Positions 1 through 7,812 are shown, counted from the first letter of the stretch. The stretch: DNA of 64,000 nucleotides from HGM11412 sp045536025 (GCA_045536025.1 JAZSMT010000015.1:1-64000), one strand, 5' to 3'. Notes: generated by a model from the letters alone, not told the origin. Translations and numbers: made by a program.

Positions 1-481
1 AGTATTCACAGCTTGGGCCTGCATAGTAGTGGCCGTCATACATATATCTTGAACGCTGTGACTCGGATATCTTTTCGAGCGGAGAAATGGGTTGTCCCTG
101 TCTTAAATCGGACTTATCGTTCATAACTTCGTCGATGCATAAAACGTTTCCGGCTCTCGCCTCGTTCTCGATATTTACCATACCCATAACGTCGTAAATT
201 GCAGTTCCTGAAGTGGGTGCGTTTTTCAAAGATACGTCATCTACGGGAACGGGAACGATAACTACGCCCTTTTTACCCTCTTCATAAACGGTATCCTCGT
301 GCGCGTCGGAAAAGCGTGCGCCTGCATCGATTAGCCACTGAACGCCCGTTCCACCACTCTTTAATTCAACGTAAATTTTGGTTTTGCCATCGTCTTCGTT
401 ATCGGGCTTTAGGAAAACGAACGCTAAAACCGCACCGATTACAACTACTACAGCAACCACTATTGCTATTATTTTTTTCAT
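1..481 (-). CDS. unknown membrane-anchored or exported protein, 5' part only
   Basis: The gene starts at 481 and runs off the left edge, so only the first 160 residues are visible. The ATG follows a good AAGGAGTG ribosome site. The chain opens with two lysines and a run of about 20 hydrophobic residues (IIAIVVAVVVVIGAVLAFVF), which is an uncleaved anchor or a signal peptide without a clear lipobox cysteine. The rest is acidic and looks extracytoplasmic. I see no catalytic motif and do not recognise the family. A promoter at 642-670 leaves a leader of about 150 bases that can fold (521-583). Reading frame and exported nature are fairly certain; function is unknown. Confidence 0.8.
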   Translation of the reverse strand, partial: MKKIIAIVVAVVVVIGAVLAFVFLKPDNEDDGKTKIYVELKSGGTGVQWLIDAGARFSDAHEDTVYEEGKKGVVIVPVPVDDVSLKNAPTSGTAIYDVMGMVNIENEARAGNVLCIDEVMNDKSDLRQGQPISPLEKISESQRSRYMYDGHYYAGPSCEY

Positions 482-520
482 AACAGTCACTCCTTTTGTT
501 TTACCTTTTTTACTATACCC

Positions 521-583
521 CCAAGCATTACACTTAAAACGCTAAAAATTGCGTTAAGATGCTGTAATTAAGAGGGTGCTTGG
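521..583 (-). promoter_or_regulatory. foldable 5' leader hairpin
   Basis: In the transcript of the leftward gene, CCAAGCA (583-577) pairs with TGCTTGG (527-521). Inside it, ATTAC pairs with GTAAT, and CTTAACGC with GCGTTTTAAG around an A/T loop. The nested arms make an extended hairpin about 40 bases upstream of the start codon. No known riboswitch is recognised. It could be a leader regulator, a stability element or chance. Confidence 0.4.
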
Positions 584-641
584 CTTTTGCTTTAAAATAA
601 CTTTGAGTATTTTAAGCTCAAACCTTATTATTACATAATAC

Positions 642-670
642 ATTATAAAACACTTTAAAAATTTTGTCTA
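642..670 (-). promoter_or_regulatory. promoter of the leftward exported-protein gene
   Basis: On the minus strand TAGACA (670-665), a 17-base spacer and TATAAT (647-642) form a near-consensus housekeeping promoter. Transcription would begin near 635 and give a leader of about 150 bases. Confidence 0.65.
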
Positions 671-899
671 TACCCTTGCGTGTCTAAAATTTTCGTTTTT
701 TTAACATTTTAGCTTTTTTATAGCCCTTATACGCGAAAAAAAGGTATTATTGCGAACTCTCACCACAAGAAAAATATCAGCAATTATACCAAAAATGCCC
801 ATTAAATTTGTGATTTTTTACCATAAAAAAAACTTTTTGCCAAAAAAAATTGTAAGTTGCTTATTTTTTTTGTAATTTTAACATTTTTTATCAATTGCG

Positions 900-928
900 T
901 TGACAAATTGTTTAAATACCGCTATACT
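900..928 (+). promoter_or_regulatory. promoter of the AraC-type regulator
   Basis: TTGACA (900-905), a 17-base spacer and TATACT (923-928) stand just upstream of the ribosome site GAGGTGA (about 938-944) and the ATG at 953. The leader would be under 20 bases. Confidence 0.8.
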
Positions 929-952
929 AAAGGCGCGAGGTGAAGGTTTGAT

Positions 953-1807
953 ATGAAGAGATATAAATTTCCGACTGAAGACAAAAACTTTTTTATAAAC
1001 TACAATACCGGACCGTATAACGAGCGGCACTGCCACAATTATTGGGAATTTAGCATTATTACAAGTGGCAAGGTTTTGCACAAGATTAACGATTTGGAGC
1101 GTTTGGTTGATGAAAACACCCTTTTAGTCATTCGCCCTGACGATGCGCATACCTTACACAGGGCAACCGATAAGGAAATAGCGTTGATTAACATAGGCGT
1201 TAAGGAATCTGCTTTAAAGAATATTTTACACCTTCTTTCCGACGGGCTTTACGAAAGCCTGCTAAAGGGGGATTATCACGAGTTTGAAATAAGTAAATCC
1301 ACCACGGTTTACTTTATGAATATGTTTAACAAGTTGCACGCTTCAATTCACGACCAGCACGCTAGCGACGACTTTTTGTCTGCAATTTTCATAAGCGTTA
1401 TAAGGGAATTGTTGCTTTGCAATAATAAATCCAAGCAAACGCACAACTATAGCCCCACCGTTAGCACCTTTATCGAACACATGAGAAAGGCGGAAAATTT
1501 AACCCTTACCATTAACGATATAATAAAAAATATGAACTACTCGCACTGTCACATTATAAGGCTGTTCAAAAAGGAAACGGGAATTACTCCGTCGCAATAC
1601 TTTTTAAAAATAAAGCTTAACTATGCAAGAAACCTGCTTGAAACCACTAACCTTTCCGTTTTGGACGTGGCTTCTACCGTTGGATTTTCAAGCCTTGGGC
1701 ATTTTACCGAGGTCTTTAAAAAGCAGTATTCACTGCCCCCTGCAAACTATCGCAGAAAATGGAACATCTATTACGATTCATTCGATGAAATGGACGATGG
1801 CAATTAG
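953..1807 (+). CDS. AraC family transcriptional regulator
   Basis: A 284-residue regulator with the usual AraC plan. Residues about 20-95 form a cupin-like sensing half (HCHNYWEFSII, then RPDDAHTLHR), typical of sugar-responsive members. Residues about 185-275 hold the two helix-turn-helix units, ending in the signature VLDVASTVGFSSLGHFTEVF followed by KKQYSLPPANYRR. The effector cannot be read from sequence. The gene stands alone, with its own promoter and terminator, and no sugar operon lies beside it, so its target may be the leftward exported-protein gene or may lie elsewhere. Family call is firm; ligand and regulon are unknown. Confidence 0.93.
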   Translation: MKRYKFPTEDKNFFINYNTGPYNERHCHNYWEFSIITSGKVLHKINDLERLVDENTLLVIRPDDAHTLHRATDKEIALINIGVKESALKNILHLLSDGLYESLLKGDYHEFEISKSTTVYFMNMFNKLHASIHDQHASDDFLSAIFISVIRELLLCNNKSKQTHNYSPTVSTFIEHMRKAENLTLTINDIIKNMNYSHCHIIRLFKKETGITPSQYFLKIKLNYARNLLETTNLSVLDVASTVGFSSLGHFTEVFKKQYSLPPANYRRKWNIYYDSFDEMDDGN

Positions 1808-1875
1808 TGCGAAAAATACAAAAAACCGCGAGTAAAGGCGTTTCCCTTAGGGATTTTTTAAGATGGTAAAAGTAT

Positions 1876-1914
1876 AGCCCACCAAACTTTGCAAAAAGCG
1901 AAATATGGTGGGCT
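1876..1914 (+). terminator. terminator after the AraC gene
   Basis: AGCCCACCA (1876-1884) pairs with TGGTGGGCT (1906-1914). An inner TTTGC/GCGAA arm extends the hairpin and TTTATTG follows. Confidence 0.75.
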
Positions 1915-1935
1915 TTTATTGTTTAAATTTTTATT

Positions 1936-2199
1936 TTATTGTTTGTGGTTAGTTTTATTGTTAATATCTTCAAGCAGTGAAACAGTTTTGTCGCTGTTTT
2001 CTATAAGTTGACCAAAACCGTATAAACATAAGCTTATAAGCCACGATAATAATGAGCCACCCAATGTAATTAAAATTAGATATAACTTGAAATCAGTCCA
2101 ATATGAAACTAAAAAGCTAAGTATAAATTAAATGAGAGCGCCAAGCGGTGTAAAAACGTTTGCTATGCGCTTAATTTTTTTGCTTACGTTATAGTACAT
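1936..2199 (-). pseudogene. small membrane protein gene broken by an in-frame stop
   Basis: From the ATG at 2199, after an AAGGGG ribosome site, the frame reads MYYNVSKKIKRIANVFTPLGALI and then meets TAA at 2130-2128 (codon 24). Past that stop the same frame stays open for another 63 codons to TAA at 1938-1936. It encodes two hydrophobic segments and the phrase SLCLYGFGQLIENSDK. That whole resembles a common small clostridial membrane protein whose second segment ends in YGFGxLI, recalled from general familiarity with the family. One changed base would restore an 87-residue protein. The intact promoter and divergent repressor suggest recent damage, a sequencing error or a strain variant. No in-frame restart codon is obvious. 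Confidence 0.75.
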
Positions 2200-2227
2200 A
2201 AAATTTCCCCTTTGAGATAATATAGTT

Positions 2228-2256
2228 ATTGTAACACTAATATTAGTGTATGTCAA
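2228..2256 (-). promoter_or_regulatory. promoter of the broken membrane-protein gene
   Basis: On the minus strand TTGACA (2256-2251), a 17-base spacer and TACAAT (2233-2228) form a strong promoter. The spacer is almost wholly filled by the 16-base palindrome 2234-2249, so a bound repressor would block polymerase directly. Confidence 0.8.
2234..2249. promoter_or_regulatory. palindromic operator, probably for the XRE repressor
   Basis: ACACTAATATTAGTGT is a perfect 16-base palindrome between the -35 and -10 boxes of the leftward promoter. It sits in the gap between the divergent XRE gene and the membrane-protein gene, the usual place for a small repressor to act. Binding by that protein is inferred. 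Confidence 0.7.
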
Positions 2257-2262
2257 ACATAA

Positions 2263-2278
2263 ACACGCTAAATAGTGT
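2263..2278. promoter_or_regulatory. second, imperfect operator-like site
   Basis: ACACGCTAAATAGTGT keeps the outer ACAC/GTGT arms of the upstream palindrome with the same 16-base length but a changed centre. It overlaps the region where the XRE gene's own -10 should lie, which fits autorepression by a weaker site. Confidence 0.5.
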
Positions 2279-2289
2279 AAACTAAAAGT

Positions 2290-2493
2290 ATGAACACCTT
2301 TGGAGATAATCTTAAAAATTTGCGTAAGCAAAAAAATATGAGCCAAATTGAATTTGCTAAAAAGATGCAAACCACTCAACAGCGTGTAAGCGAGTGGGAG
2401 TGTAATAAGGTAGAGCCGTCTTTGTATAACATAATTAAAATACTTAAAATTTTTGAAATTACTTTTGAAGAGTTGACCGAAGATATAAATTAA
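2290..2493 (+). CDS. small XRE/Cro-type helix-turn-helix repressor
   Basis: A 67-residue protein that is almost all helix-turn-helix. FGDNLKNLRKQKNMSQIEFA opens helices 1 and 2, TTQQRVSEWE is the recognition helix, and EPSLYNIIKILKIFEITFEEL closes the fold. Nothing beyond the DNA-binding domain is present, so it likely acts as a dimeric repressor without a ligand domain. It faces a small membrane-protein gene across two palindromic sites. No ribosome site precedes the ATG, and a TAGTGT at 2273-2278 could act as -10, so the transcript may be leaderless. Fold call is firm; regulation of the neighbour is inferred. Confidence 0.9.
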   Translation: MNTFGDNLKNLRKQKNMSQIEFAKKMQTTQQRVSEWECNKVEPSLYNIIKILKIFEITFEELTEDIN

Positions 2494-2504
2494 GTTCAAT
2501 AAAA

Positions 2505-2530
2505 AAGAGTGTGAGGTTTTTCACACTCTT
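2505..2530. terminator. bidirectional terminator
   Basis: AAGAGTGTGA (2505-2514) pairs with TCACACTCTT (2521-2530) across a 6-base loop, with A-run and T-run flanks. It separates the convergent XRE and P-type ATPase genes. Confidence 0.85.
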
Positions 2531-2541
2531 TTTCATTTTGT

Positions 2542-5100
2542 TTAGTTCTTTTTCTTTCTAAACGAAGACATTATCGACTTATTCAAATTGCTAAGCGGTT
2601 CAACCATAATAAGGTTAAGTTCGATTATCGCTATAAGTATCAACGGGAATTCCCAGTTTTCTTTAGTTAAAGGGAATAGGGCTGTTAAGCCGAAGAAATT
2701 GTCAATTCCTAGTGTTAGCGAGGTGTCAAGCAACCAAATTACCCAAACGCCCATTGCAAGAATTACTATCATAACGATAATAGCCCTTAACACGTTGTAC
2801 GGTTTACATACTTTGAAAAGATATACCACACCGCCGAGCGAGAATGCAACAACTTGCATCGTCATTGAAAAGTCGCTATTGGGGAATATTCCAAACAATT
2901 CGAGAAGCTTTACGATATATACGTTCATAAGTAGTATCAATCCGCCGGGGATTGCGTTAGAGAATATCGTCGTTAAGAAATCGCCTTCAACGCGTTTTTC
3001 GTTGGGTTGTAGCGATAGTGCAAGTGAAGCAAAGCCTATAACGAATAGTTCAAGCATCGTTAAGTGCTTGGTTTCGAAGGGGAAAGGGGACATCGTAGCA
3101 ATCGAGATAAACGCAAGCAAGGTTACGAATATCGTTTTCATAAGGAAAAGCGATGCAGATTGCTGTATGTTATTAATAACGCGCCTACCTTCGGCAACAA
3201 CTTTGGGCATTGAGTTAAAGTTATTATCGGCAAGAACGATATGAGCAACGCTTTTAGCAGCGTCAGCACCAGTTGCAACGGTGATAGCACAGTCGCTTTC
3301 GCGCATTGCTAAGATATCGTTAACACCGTCACCCGTCATTGCAACGGTATGACCGCCCATTTTAAGCGCTCTTATAAGAACGCATTTTTGATCGGGCGTT
3401 ACTCTTCCAAATACCGTATACTTATCGGCAATGGAGGCAACTTCTTTGTCAGATAACCCCTCTAAACTTATCCAGTTAGAGGCGTTTTCTATTCCTGCGC
3501 GCTTTGCAATTTCCGAAACGGTTATGGGGTTATCGCCCGAGATAACTTTAACTTGAACTTCGTTCTCTTTAAACCAATTTATAGTTTCGATGGCTTCTGG
3601 GCGAATATTATCGCTTAATACAATTAATGCAATAGCTTTAAGAGTTGTTGGGAGTGAGCCGTTTTTAGTTATTTGCGCGGTAGAGTGGGCAAGTAGTAAA
3701 ACGCGGTTTCCGTGATTTACGTAATGGTCCATTTGCTCTTTAATAAACGGCGAAAGGTCGCTAAGCACAAACTCGGGCGCGCCGATAGCGTAAGTGCCTA
3801 CGTCTGCAAAAGTTACTGCGCTATATTTTCTAGCCGATGAAAACGGTATCGTTTTAACAACGGTAAAATCACGCTTTGGGATATAGTGCGCTCTAAGCGC
3901 TGCTGAGGTTGCATTATTGTCTTCAAACACGCTTTGCATCGTTCCTATTATATCTTCGATAGAATAGGGGTGGCGTTCGGATACGATAATATCTTTAATA
4001 ACTTGCATTCTACCGTCGGTTATCGTGCCCGTTTTATCAAGGCACAAAACGTCAACCCTTGCAAGCATTTCAAGTGAAAACATATCTTGAACGAGGGTGT
4101 TTCTTTTATATAACCTTATAACGCCCAAAGATAAAGCAATCGTCGTTAAAAGAATTAAGCCCGCAGGTATCATACCAAGTATAACTGCGCCCGTTCTCGT
4201 TACCACAAATCGCATTAAATTGTCGTTAGGTAGGGGATTTTTGTAGTTTACAAGACCTATACCTATCGCTATCGGAACGATTATCAAACCTACTATTTTA
4301 ACAATCCAAGTAAGGGTTGCCATAAGCTCTGAGGTTGATTTTTTAAACTTTTTAACCTTTGCCGTAAGCTTTTGAACGTAGCACTCTTCGGCAACCTTAT
4401 CCGCTTTAGCAACGAGCGATCCGCTAGTTATAAAGCTACCTGCAAGTATAGAGTCGCCAGCTTTTTTCTTAATGGGAACGGACTCACCCGTTAAAAGCGA
4501 TTCGTTAACTTCGGCAAACCCGTCAAGCACGACACCGTCAACGGGGATTTGATTGCCCGATACTACCTTAAATACGTCGTCAAGCACGATGTCTTTGGTG
4601 GGAATTTCAAACTCAACGCCGTTTCTTATGATTTTTGTTATAGGCGCTTGCAAAATTGAAAGCTTTTCTATTGAAATTTTAGCCCTAATTTCTTGGAAGA
4701 TACCTATAATTAAATTAATTGCAAACGGCATTATGAAGGTAAAGTTACCAAGGTCGGCGCTAACTGCGACGTAAGCAACTATAACGAGTGCGCATAATAG
4801 GTTGAAAAATGTAAAGGTGTTGCCGATAATAATTGCAGGTATCGACTTTGAGTTTTGGGCTTTAACGTTGTTGGTAAGCCCGTTTGTAACTCTCTCTTCA
4901 ACCTGCTCACGCGATAAACCTACTGAGTAATCGGGTTTATATCGCTTTGCGTCACGCTGTAAAACTTTACGTTTTTTCTTAACGGTAGGATTTAACACCG
5001 CCTTTTCTGGCACGTTTTCAGTTACAGCCGTTTGACTATCAACCACTTGCTTTACCTCGGTGGTTTCAGTTGTTTTTATTTTTTTGCGGTTATTTTTCAT
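2542..5100 (-). CDS. CtpE-like P-type cation-transporting ATPase
   Basis: An 852-residue membrane pump driven by ATP. After a basic N-terminal tail of about 60 residues come the actuator motif LTGES (203-207), the phosphorylation motif DKTGT (355-359) and the hinge MTGDGVND. It ends with a long hydrophobic C-terminal part of several membrane segments. The stretch ending VVAEGRRVINNIQ and the LVQDMFSLEMLARVD lead-in to DKTGT place it near mycobacterial CtpE, which has been linked to calcium uptake. The membrane-helix 4 motif is IPAGL, not the PEGL of classical calcium pumps, so the ion cannot be assigned. It has its own promoter (5131-5159). Pump identity is certain; substrate is not. Confidence 0.9.
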   Translation of the reverse strand: MKNNRKKIKTTETTEVKQVVDSQTAVTENVPEKAVLNPTVKKKRKVLQRDAKRYKPDYSVGLSREQVEERVTNGLTNNVKAQNSKSIPAIIIGNTFTFFNLLCALVIVAYVAVSADLGNFTFIMPFAINLIIGIFQEIRAKISIEKLSILQAPITKIIRNGVEFEIPTKDIVLDDVFKVVSGNQIPVDGVVLDGFAEVNESLLTGESVPIKKKAGDSILAGSFITSGSLVAKADKVAEECYVQKLTAKVKKFKKSTSELMATLTWIVKIVGLIIVPIAIGIGLVNYKNPLPNDNLMRFVVTRTGAVILGMIPAGLILLTTIALSLGVIRLYKRNTLVQDMFSLEMLARVDVLCLDKTGTITDGRMQVIKDIIVSERHPYSIEDIIGTMQSVFEDNNATSAALRAHYIPKRDFTVVKTIPFSSARKYSAVTFADVGTYAIGAPEFVLSDLSPFIKEQMDHYVNHGNRVLLLAHSTAQITKNGSLPTTLKAIALIVLSDNIRPEAIETINWFKENEVQVKVISGDNPITVSEIAKRAGIENASNWISLEGLSDKEVASIADKYTVFGRVTPDQKCVLIRALKMGGHTVAMTGDGVNDILAMRESDCAITVATGADAAKSVAHIVLADNNFNSMPKVVAEGRRVINNIQQSASLFLMKTIFVTLLAFISIATMSPFPFETKHLTMLELFVIGFASLALSLQPNEKRVEGDFLTTIFSNAIPGGLILLMNVYIVKLLELFGIFPNSDFSMTMQVVAFSLGGVVYLFKVCKPYNVLRAIIVMIVILAMGVWVIWLLDTSLTLGIDNFFGLTALFPLTKENWEFPLILIAIIELNLIMVEPLSNLNKSIMSSFRKKKN

Positions 5101-5130
5101 CTTTCACCATAGTTTATATTATTATCTATG

Positions 5131-5159
5131 ATTGTAACACAGCATTTTCAATTTTTCAA
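5131..5159 (-). promoter_or_regulatory. promoter of the CtpE-like ATPase
   Basis: On the minus strand TTGAAA (5159-5154), 17 bases, TACAAT (5136-5131). The leader is about 25 bases, with a weak GGTG ribosome site before the ATG. Confidence 0.7.
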
Positions 5160-5189
5160 CGATTTTTGAATTATTTTTAATAATTTATA

Positions 5190-5218
5190 TTGACAATGGG
5201 AATAAACTATATTACAAT
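5190..5218 (+). promoter_or_regulatory. promoter of the ArsR/efflux ATPase operon
   Basis: TTGACA (5190-5195), 17 bases, TACAAT (5213-5218). It lies so close to the ATG at 5219 that this ATG would fall before the transcript start, which supports the start at 5255. Confidence 0.85.
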
Positions 5219-5237
5219 ATGAATATATTTTCATATT
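5216..5237. promoter_or_regulatory. ArsR-family operator
   Basis: AATATGAA (5216-5223) and TTCATATT (5230-5237) form a perfect inverted repeat with a 6-base centre. It covers the -10 edge and the transcript start. Its AT-rich sequence resembles ArsR/SmtB operators such as that of CzrA, so metal-free repressor bound here would shut the operon. Confidence 0.75.
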
Positions 5238-5254
5238 CTCATATAAGGAGTGTT

Positions 5255-5569
5255 ATGGATAAAAACAAGTTTTTATTGAGTGACGAGCAAGTTTTAGAGT
5301 TGGTTACTGACTTTAAGGCACTAGGCGACGTAGGCAGATTAAAAATAGTTTTATGTTTACTCGGCGGTAAAAAAAGAGTTGGCGAGATAAGTAAATGGGT
5401 TGGGCTTTCCCAGTCGGCAACGTCGCATCAGCTTAGAATTTTAAAAGATGCACGCATTTTAAGGGCAAACAAGCAAGGCACGGTTAACGTGTACGAGATT
5501 GCTGACGAACACGTTAAAACGATAATTCAAAAATCGGTTGAGCATCTTGATTGTTGGGAGAAATTATGA
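5255..5569 (+). CDS. ArsR/SmtB-family metal-sensing repressor
   Basis: A 104-residue winged-helix repressor controlling itself and the downstream efflux pump. The recognition region is LSQSATSHQLRILKDARIL. The last helix carries D84, H86, H97 and C100, which match in spacing and numbering the zinc/cobalt site of CzrA (D84, H86, H97, H100), with Cys in the fourth position. That points to Zn, Co or Cd sensing. I chose the ATG at 5255 because AAGGAG precedes it, because the -10 box ends at 5218, and because this start restores CzrA numbering. The stop overlaps the next start (ATGA). Confidence 0.92.
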   Translation: MDKNKFLLSDEQVLELVTDFKALGDVGRLKIVLCLLGGKKRVGEISKWVGLSQSATSHQLRILKDARILRANKQGTVNVYEIADEHVKTIIQKSVEHLDCWEKL

Positions 5570-7809
5570 ACACTAAAATTAAAATTATCAAATTAACTGA
5601 CGATAAGAAAACTAAAAATATAATTACAAAATCTAATCAACTCGAGGGTGTTATCTCGGTTAAAATTGAAAACGACGGTATTTTATCATACCAAATATCC
5701 GAGTGGGCGAGTGACTACGATATAATGGTAGCGATTATGAATATAATCGAGGAAGAAGGTTTTGACAGCGAGCCTCTTTTCGAGGGTGCGGATGAAATGG
5801 TTGAAAAAATTAATCCGCATGCTGACGAGCATGCTCATTGCGACCACGAAAAAGAACACGAGCATATAAATTGCGACCACGAGGAAGAAGACGGGGTATC
5901 TTTATGTAGTTGCGGTCACGACCATCATCACGTTGACGAGGTTGAGTCTAAAAAGCATTTTAAAAGTAAGGTTATAGAGATTTCAGCGTCAATAATTATA
6001 ATGATTGTGGGTATAATTTTATCGGCTATTCATGCAACTGAAAAGTTTGCTGATTACGTATTAGTTGTTGCGTTTGCTCTATCGGGCTACGAGGTTATCG
6101 TAAACGGTATTATCGGAATTTTTAAAGGTAAGCCTTTTACCGAAGATACGCTAATGACTATTGCTACCATATCAGCGATGTTTTTAGGCGAAACGGTTGA
6201 GGCGGTTGGAATTATGGTTTTATACGGAGTTGGTTCAATGTTTGAACACGCTGTAACTAGCGACGCTACTAAAATTATAAACGCGCTAAAATCATACAAA
6301 TCGGAAAAGGTGCGCATAATCGGCGAGGGCGGTATTGAAAGAACGATTACTCCTGATAAAGTTGCCGTCGGCGACGTTATGGTCGTAAGAGCAGGCGAAA
6401 AATTAACCGTTGACGGAGTTATAGTCGAAGGAAGTGCAAGTTTTGACACTAAAGTAATAACCGGCGAAAGCGCGTATAAAGATTTAGACGTTTCAAGCGA
6501 GGTTTTATCGGGTTATTTACTAGTTGACGGAACTGTTAAAGTAAAAGCTTTAAAAACTTATTCTGAAAGCACCATATCAAAAATTGCAAAAATCGTTGAA
6601 GATTCGGCTAAAAATAAATCAAAATCCGAAAGGTTTTTAGGAAAATTTGCTAAATGGTATACACCGTGCGTTGTGATTGTTGCGCTTTTAATTGCATTTA
6701 TCCCTCCGTTTTTCTCGGCTGTATATTTAAGTGGTCTTAAAATTTGGGGTGTAAGGGCTGTTATGCTTTTATGTGTTTCCTGTCCGTGTTCGCTCGTTAT
6801 ATCAATACCACTTGCATACTTTATGGGCGTTGGCAATTCGGCTAAACACGGCGTTATCGTTAAAAACAGCGCTACGCTTGAAAAACTTTCAAAGTGTAAA
6901 ACGGTTGTTTTTGATAAAACTGGAACGCTAACTATGGGCAAACTTGCCGTTACTAAAATTATTGCAACTAAAAAATATCAAGGTAAGGTTTTAGCTCTTG
7001 CAACTGCGTGTGAAACGCACAGTAATCACCCTATAGCCCACGCTTTACGAAAAAAGAACGGAGAGGTTAGCGGTGAAATTACTAACTATCAAGAGTTTGC
7101 CGGTAGGGGAGTTTCGTGCACCTATAACGCTCAAAATTTATTGCTTGGAAACTTTAAGTTTTTAGCTGAAAACGGCATTGCCGTTCCTGAGTGCGATTAT
7201 CTTGGAACTAAACTTTATTTAGCTGTTGACAGCGAGTACGCAGGCGTTATAGTTTTAAACGATACGATTAGAAAAACTGCACGCGGAGCAATACTTGAGC
7301 TTTATGATAGCGGTATTGAAAATACCGTTATGTTAACGGGTGATAATAAAGATTACGCTGTATCGGTTAGAAAAGAGCTTAAAATGAATAAATCCGTTTC
7401 AGAGCTTTTACCTCAAGATAAGGTTAAAGAACTTGAAGAGATTATGTTAAATGCTAACAAATCAACCGTAGCTTTCGTTGGCGACGGCGTTAACGACGCG
7501 CCCGTTATCACTCGCGCAGACGTTGGAATTGCAATGGGCGGTGTTGGTTCAGACGCGGTAGTTAGTTCAGCCGACGTAATACTAACGACTGACGATTTGT
7601 CTAAAATACCATTTCTTGTAAAGCTTGCCAAAAGAACGTCTTTAATTGCTAAACAAAACCTCATAGTATCACTTCTTATTAAGTTTGCCGTTATGATCGT
7701 AAGCGTTTTTGGTATTTCATCAAGCCTTTGGCTTGCAATCGGCGCAGACGTTGGGCTTTTGATACTCACGATTTTTAACGCAATAAGGAATAAACTCAAA
7801 GTTGTTTAA
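5566..7809 (+). CDS. Zn/Cd/Co-exporting P1B-type ATPase (ZntA/CadA-like)
   Basis: A 747-residue heavy-metal efflux pump. Residues 1-75 form a ferredoxin-like metal-binding fold that lacks the usual CxxC. Residues about 83-127 are a flexible tail rich in His, Asp and Glu with several Cys, likely a metal-collecting segment. The membrane metal site CPC is at 406-408, the phosphorylation motif DKTGT starts at D450, the P1B-specific HP lies in SNHPIAHAL, and GDGVND is the hinge. The CPCS motif and ArsR partner favour divalent zinc or cadmium. The ATG at 5566 overlaps the repressor's stop by 4 bases and follows GGGAG. Confidence 0.92.
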   Translation: MNTKIKIIKLTDDKKTKNIITKSNQLEGVISVKIENDGILSYQISEWASDYDIMVAIMNIIEEEGFDSEPLFEGADEMVEKINPHADEHAHCDHEKEHEHINCDHEEEDGVSLCSCGHDHHHVDEVESKKHFKSKVIEISASIIIMIVGIILSAIHATEKFADYVLVVAFALSGYEVIVNGIIGIFKGKPFTEDTLMTIATISAMFLGETVEAVGIMVLYGVGSMFEHAVTSDATKIINALKSYKSEKVRIIGEGGIERTITPDKVAVGDVMVVRAGEKLTVDGVIVEGSASFDTKVITGESAYKDLDVSSEVLSGYLLVDGTVKVKALKTYSESTISKIAKIVEDSAKNKSKSERFLGKFAKWYTPCVVIVALLIAFIPPFFSAVYLSGLKIWGVRAVMLLCVSCPCSLVISIPLAYFMGVGNSAKHGVIVKNSATLEKLSKCKTVVFDKTGTLTMGKLAVTKIIATKKYQGKVLALATACETHSNHPIAHALRKKNGEVSGEITNYQEFAGRGVSCTYNAQNLLLGNFKFLAENGIAVPECDYLGTKLYLAVDSEYAGVIVLNDTIRKTARGAILELYDSGIENTVMLTGDNKDYAVSVRKELKMNKSVSELLPQDKVKELEEIMLNANKSTVAFVGDGVNDAPVITRADVGIAMGGVGSDAVVSSADVILTTDDLSKIPFLVKLAKRTSLIAKQNLIVSLLIKFAVMIVSVFGISSSLWLAIGADVGLLILTIFNAIRNKLKVV

Positions 7810-7812
7810 ACA

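Larger units (their letters stand above)
482..952. other. divergent intergenic region, about 470 bases
   Basis: This gap lies between the leftward exported-protein gene and the rightward AraC gene. It holds a promoter for the leftward gene (642-670), a foldable leader (521-583) and a promoter for the AraC gene (900-928). The AT-rich stretch 671-899 shows many A and T tracts but no open frame, RNA gene or clear repeat that I can support. Confidence 0.7.

Noticed and set aside
2128..2130. Recoded stop (selenocysteine or read-through) in the small membrane protein
   Set aside because: The codon is TAA, not TGA, and no recoding structure is visible; a plain mutation or error is simpler.
2588..3244. 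218-codon open frame antisense to the CtpE-like ATPase
   Set aside because: It lies wholly within a well-supported pump gene on the other strand, has no ribosome site and shows a composition typical of a shadow frame.
5219..5254. Earlier start for the ArsR gene
   Set aside because: The -10 box ends at 5218, so this ATG would precede the transcript; the ATG at 5255 has AAGGAG and restores CzrA numbering.
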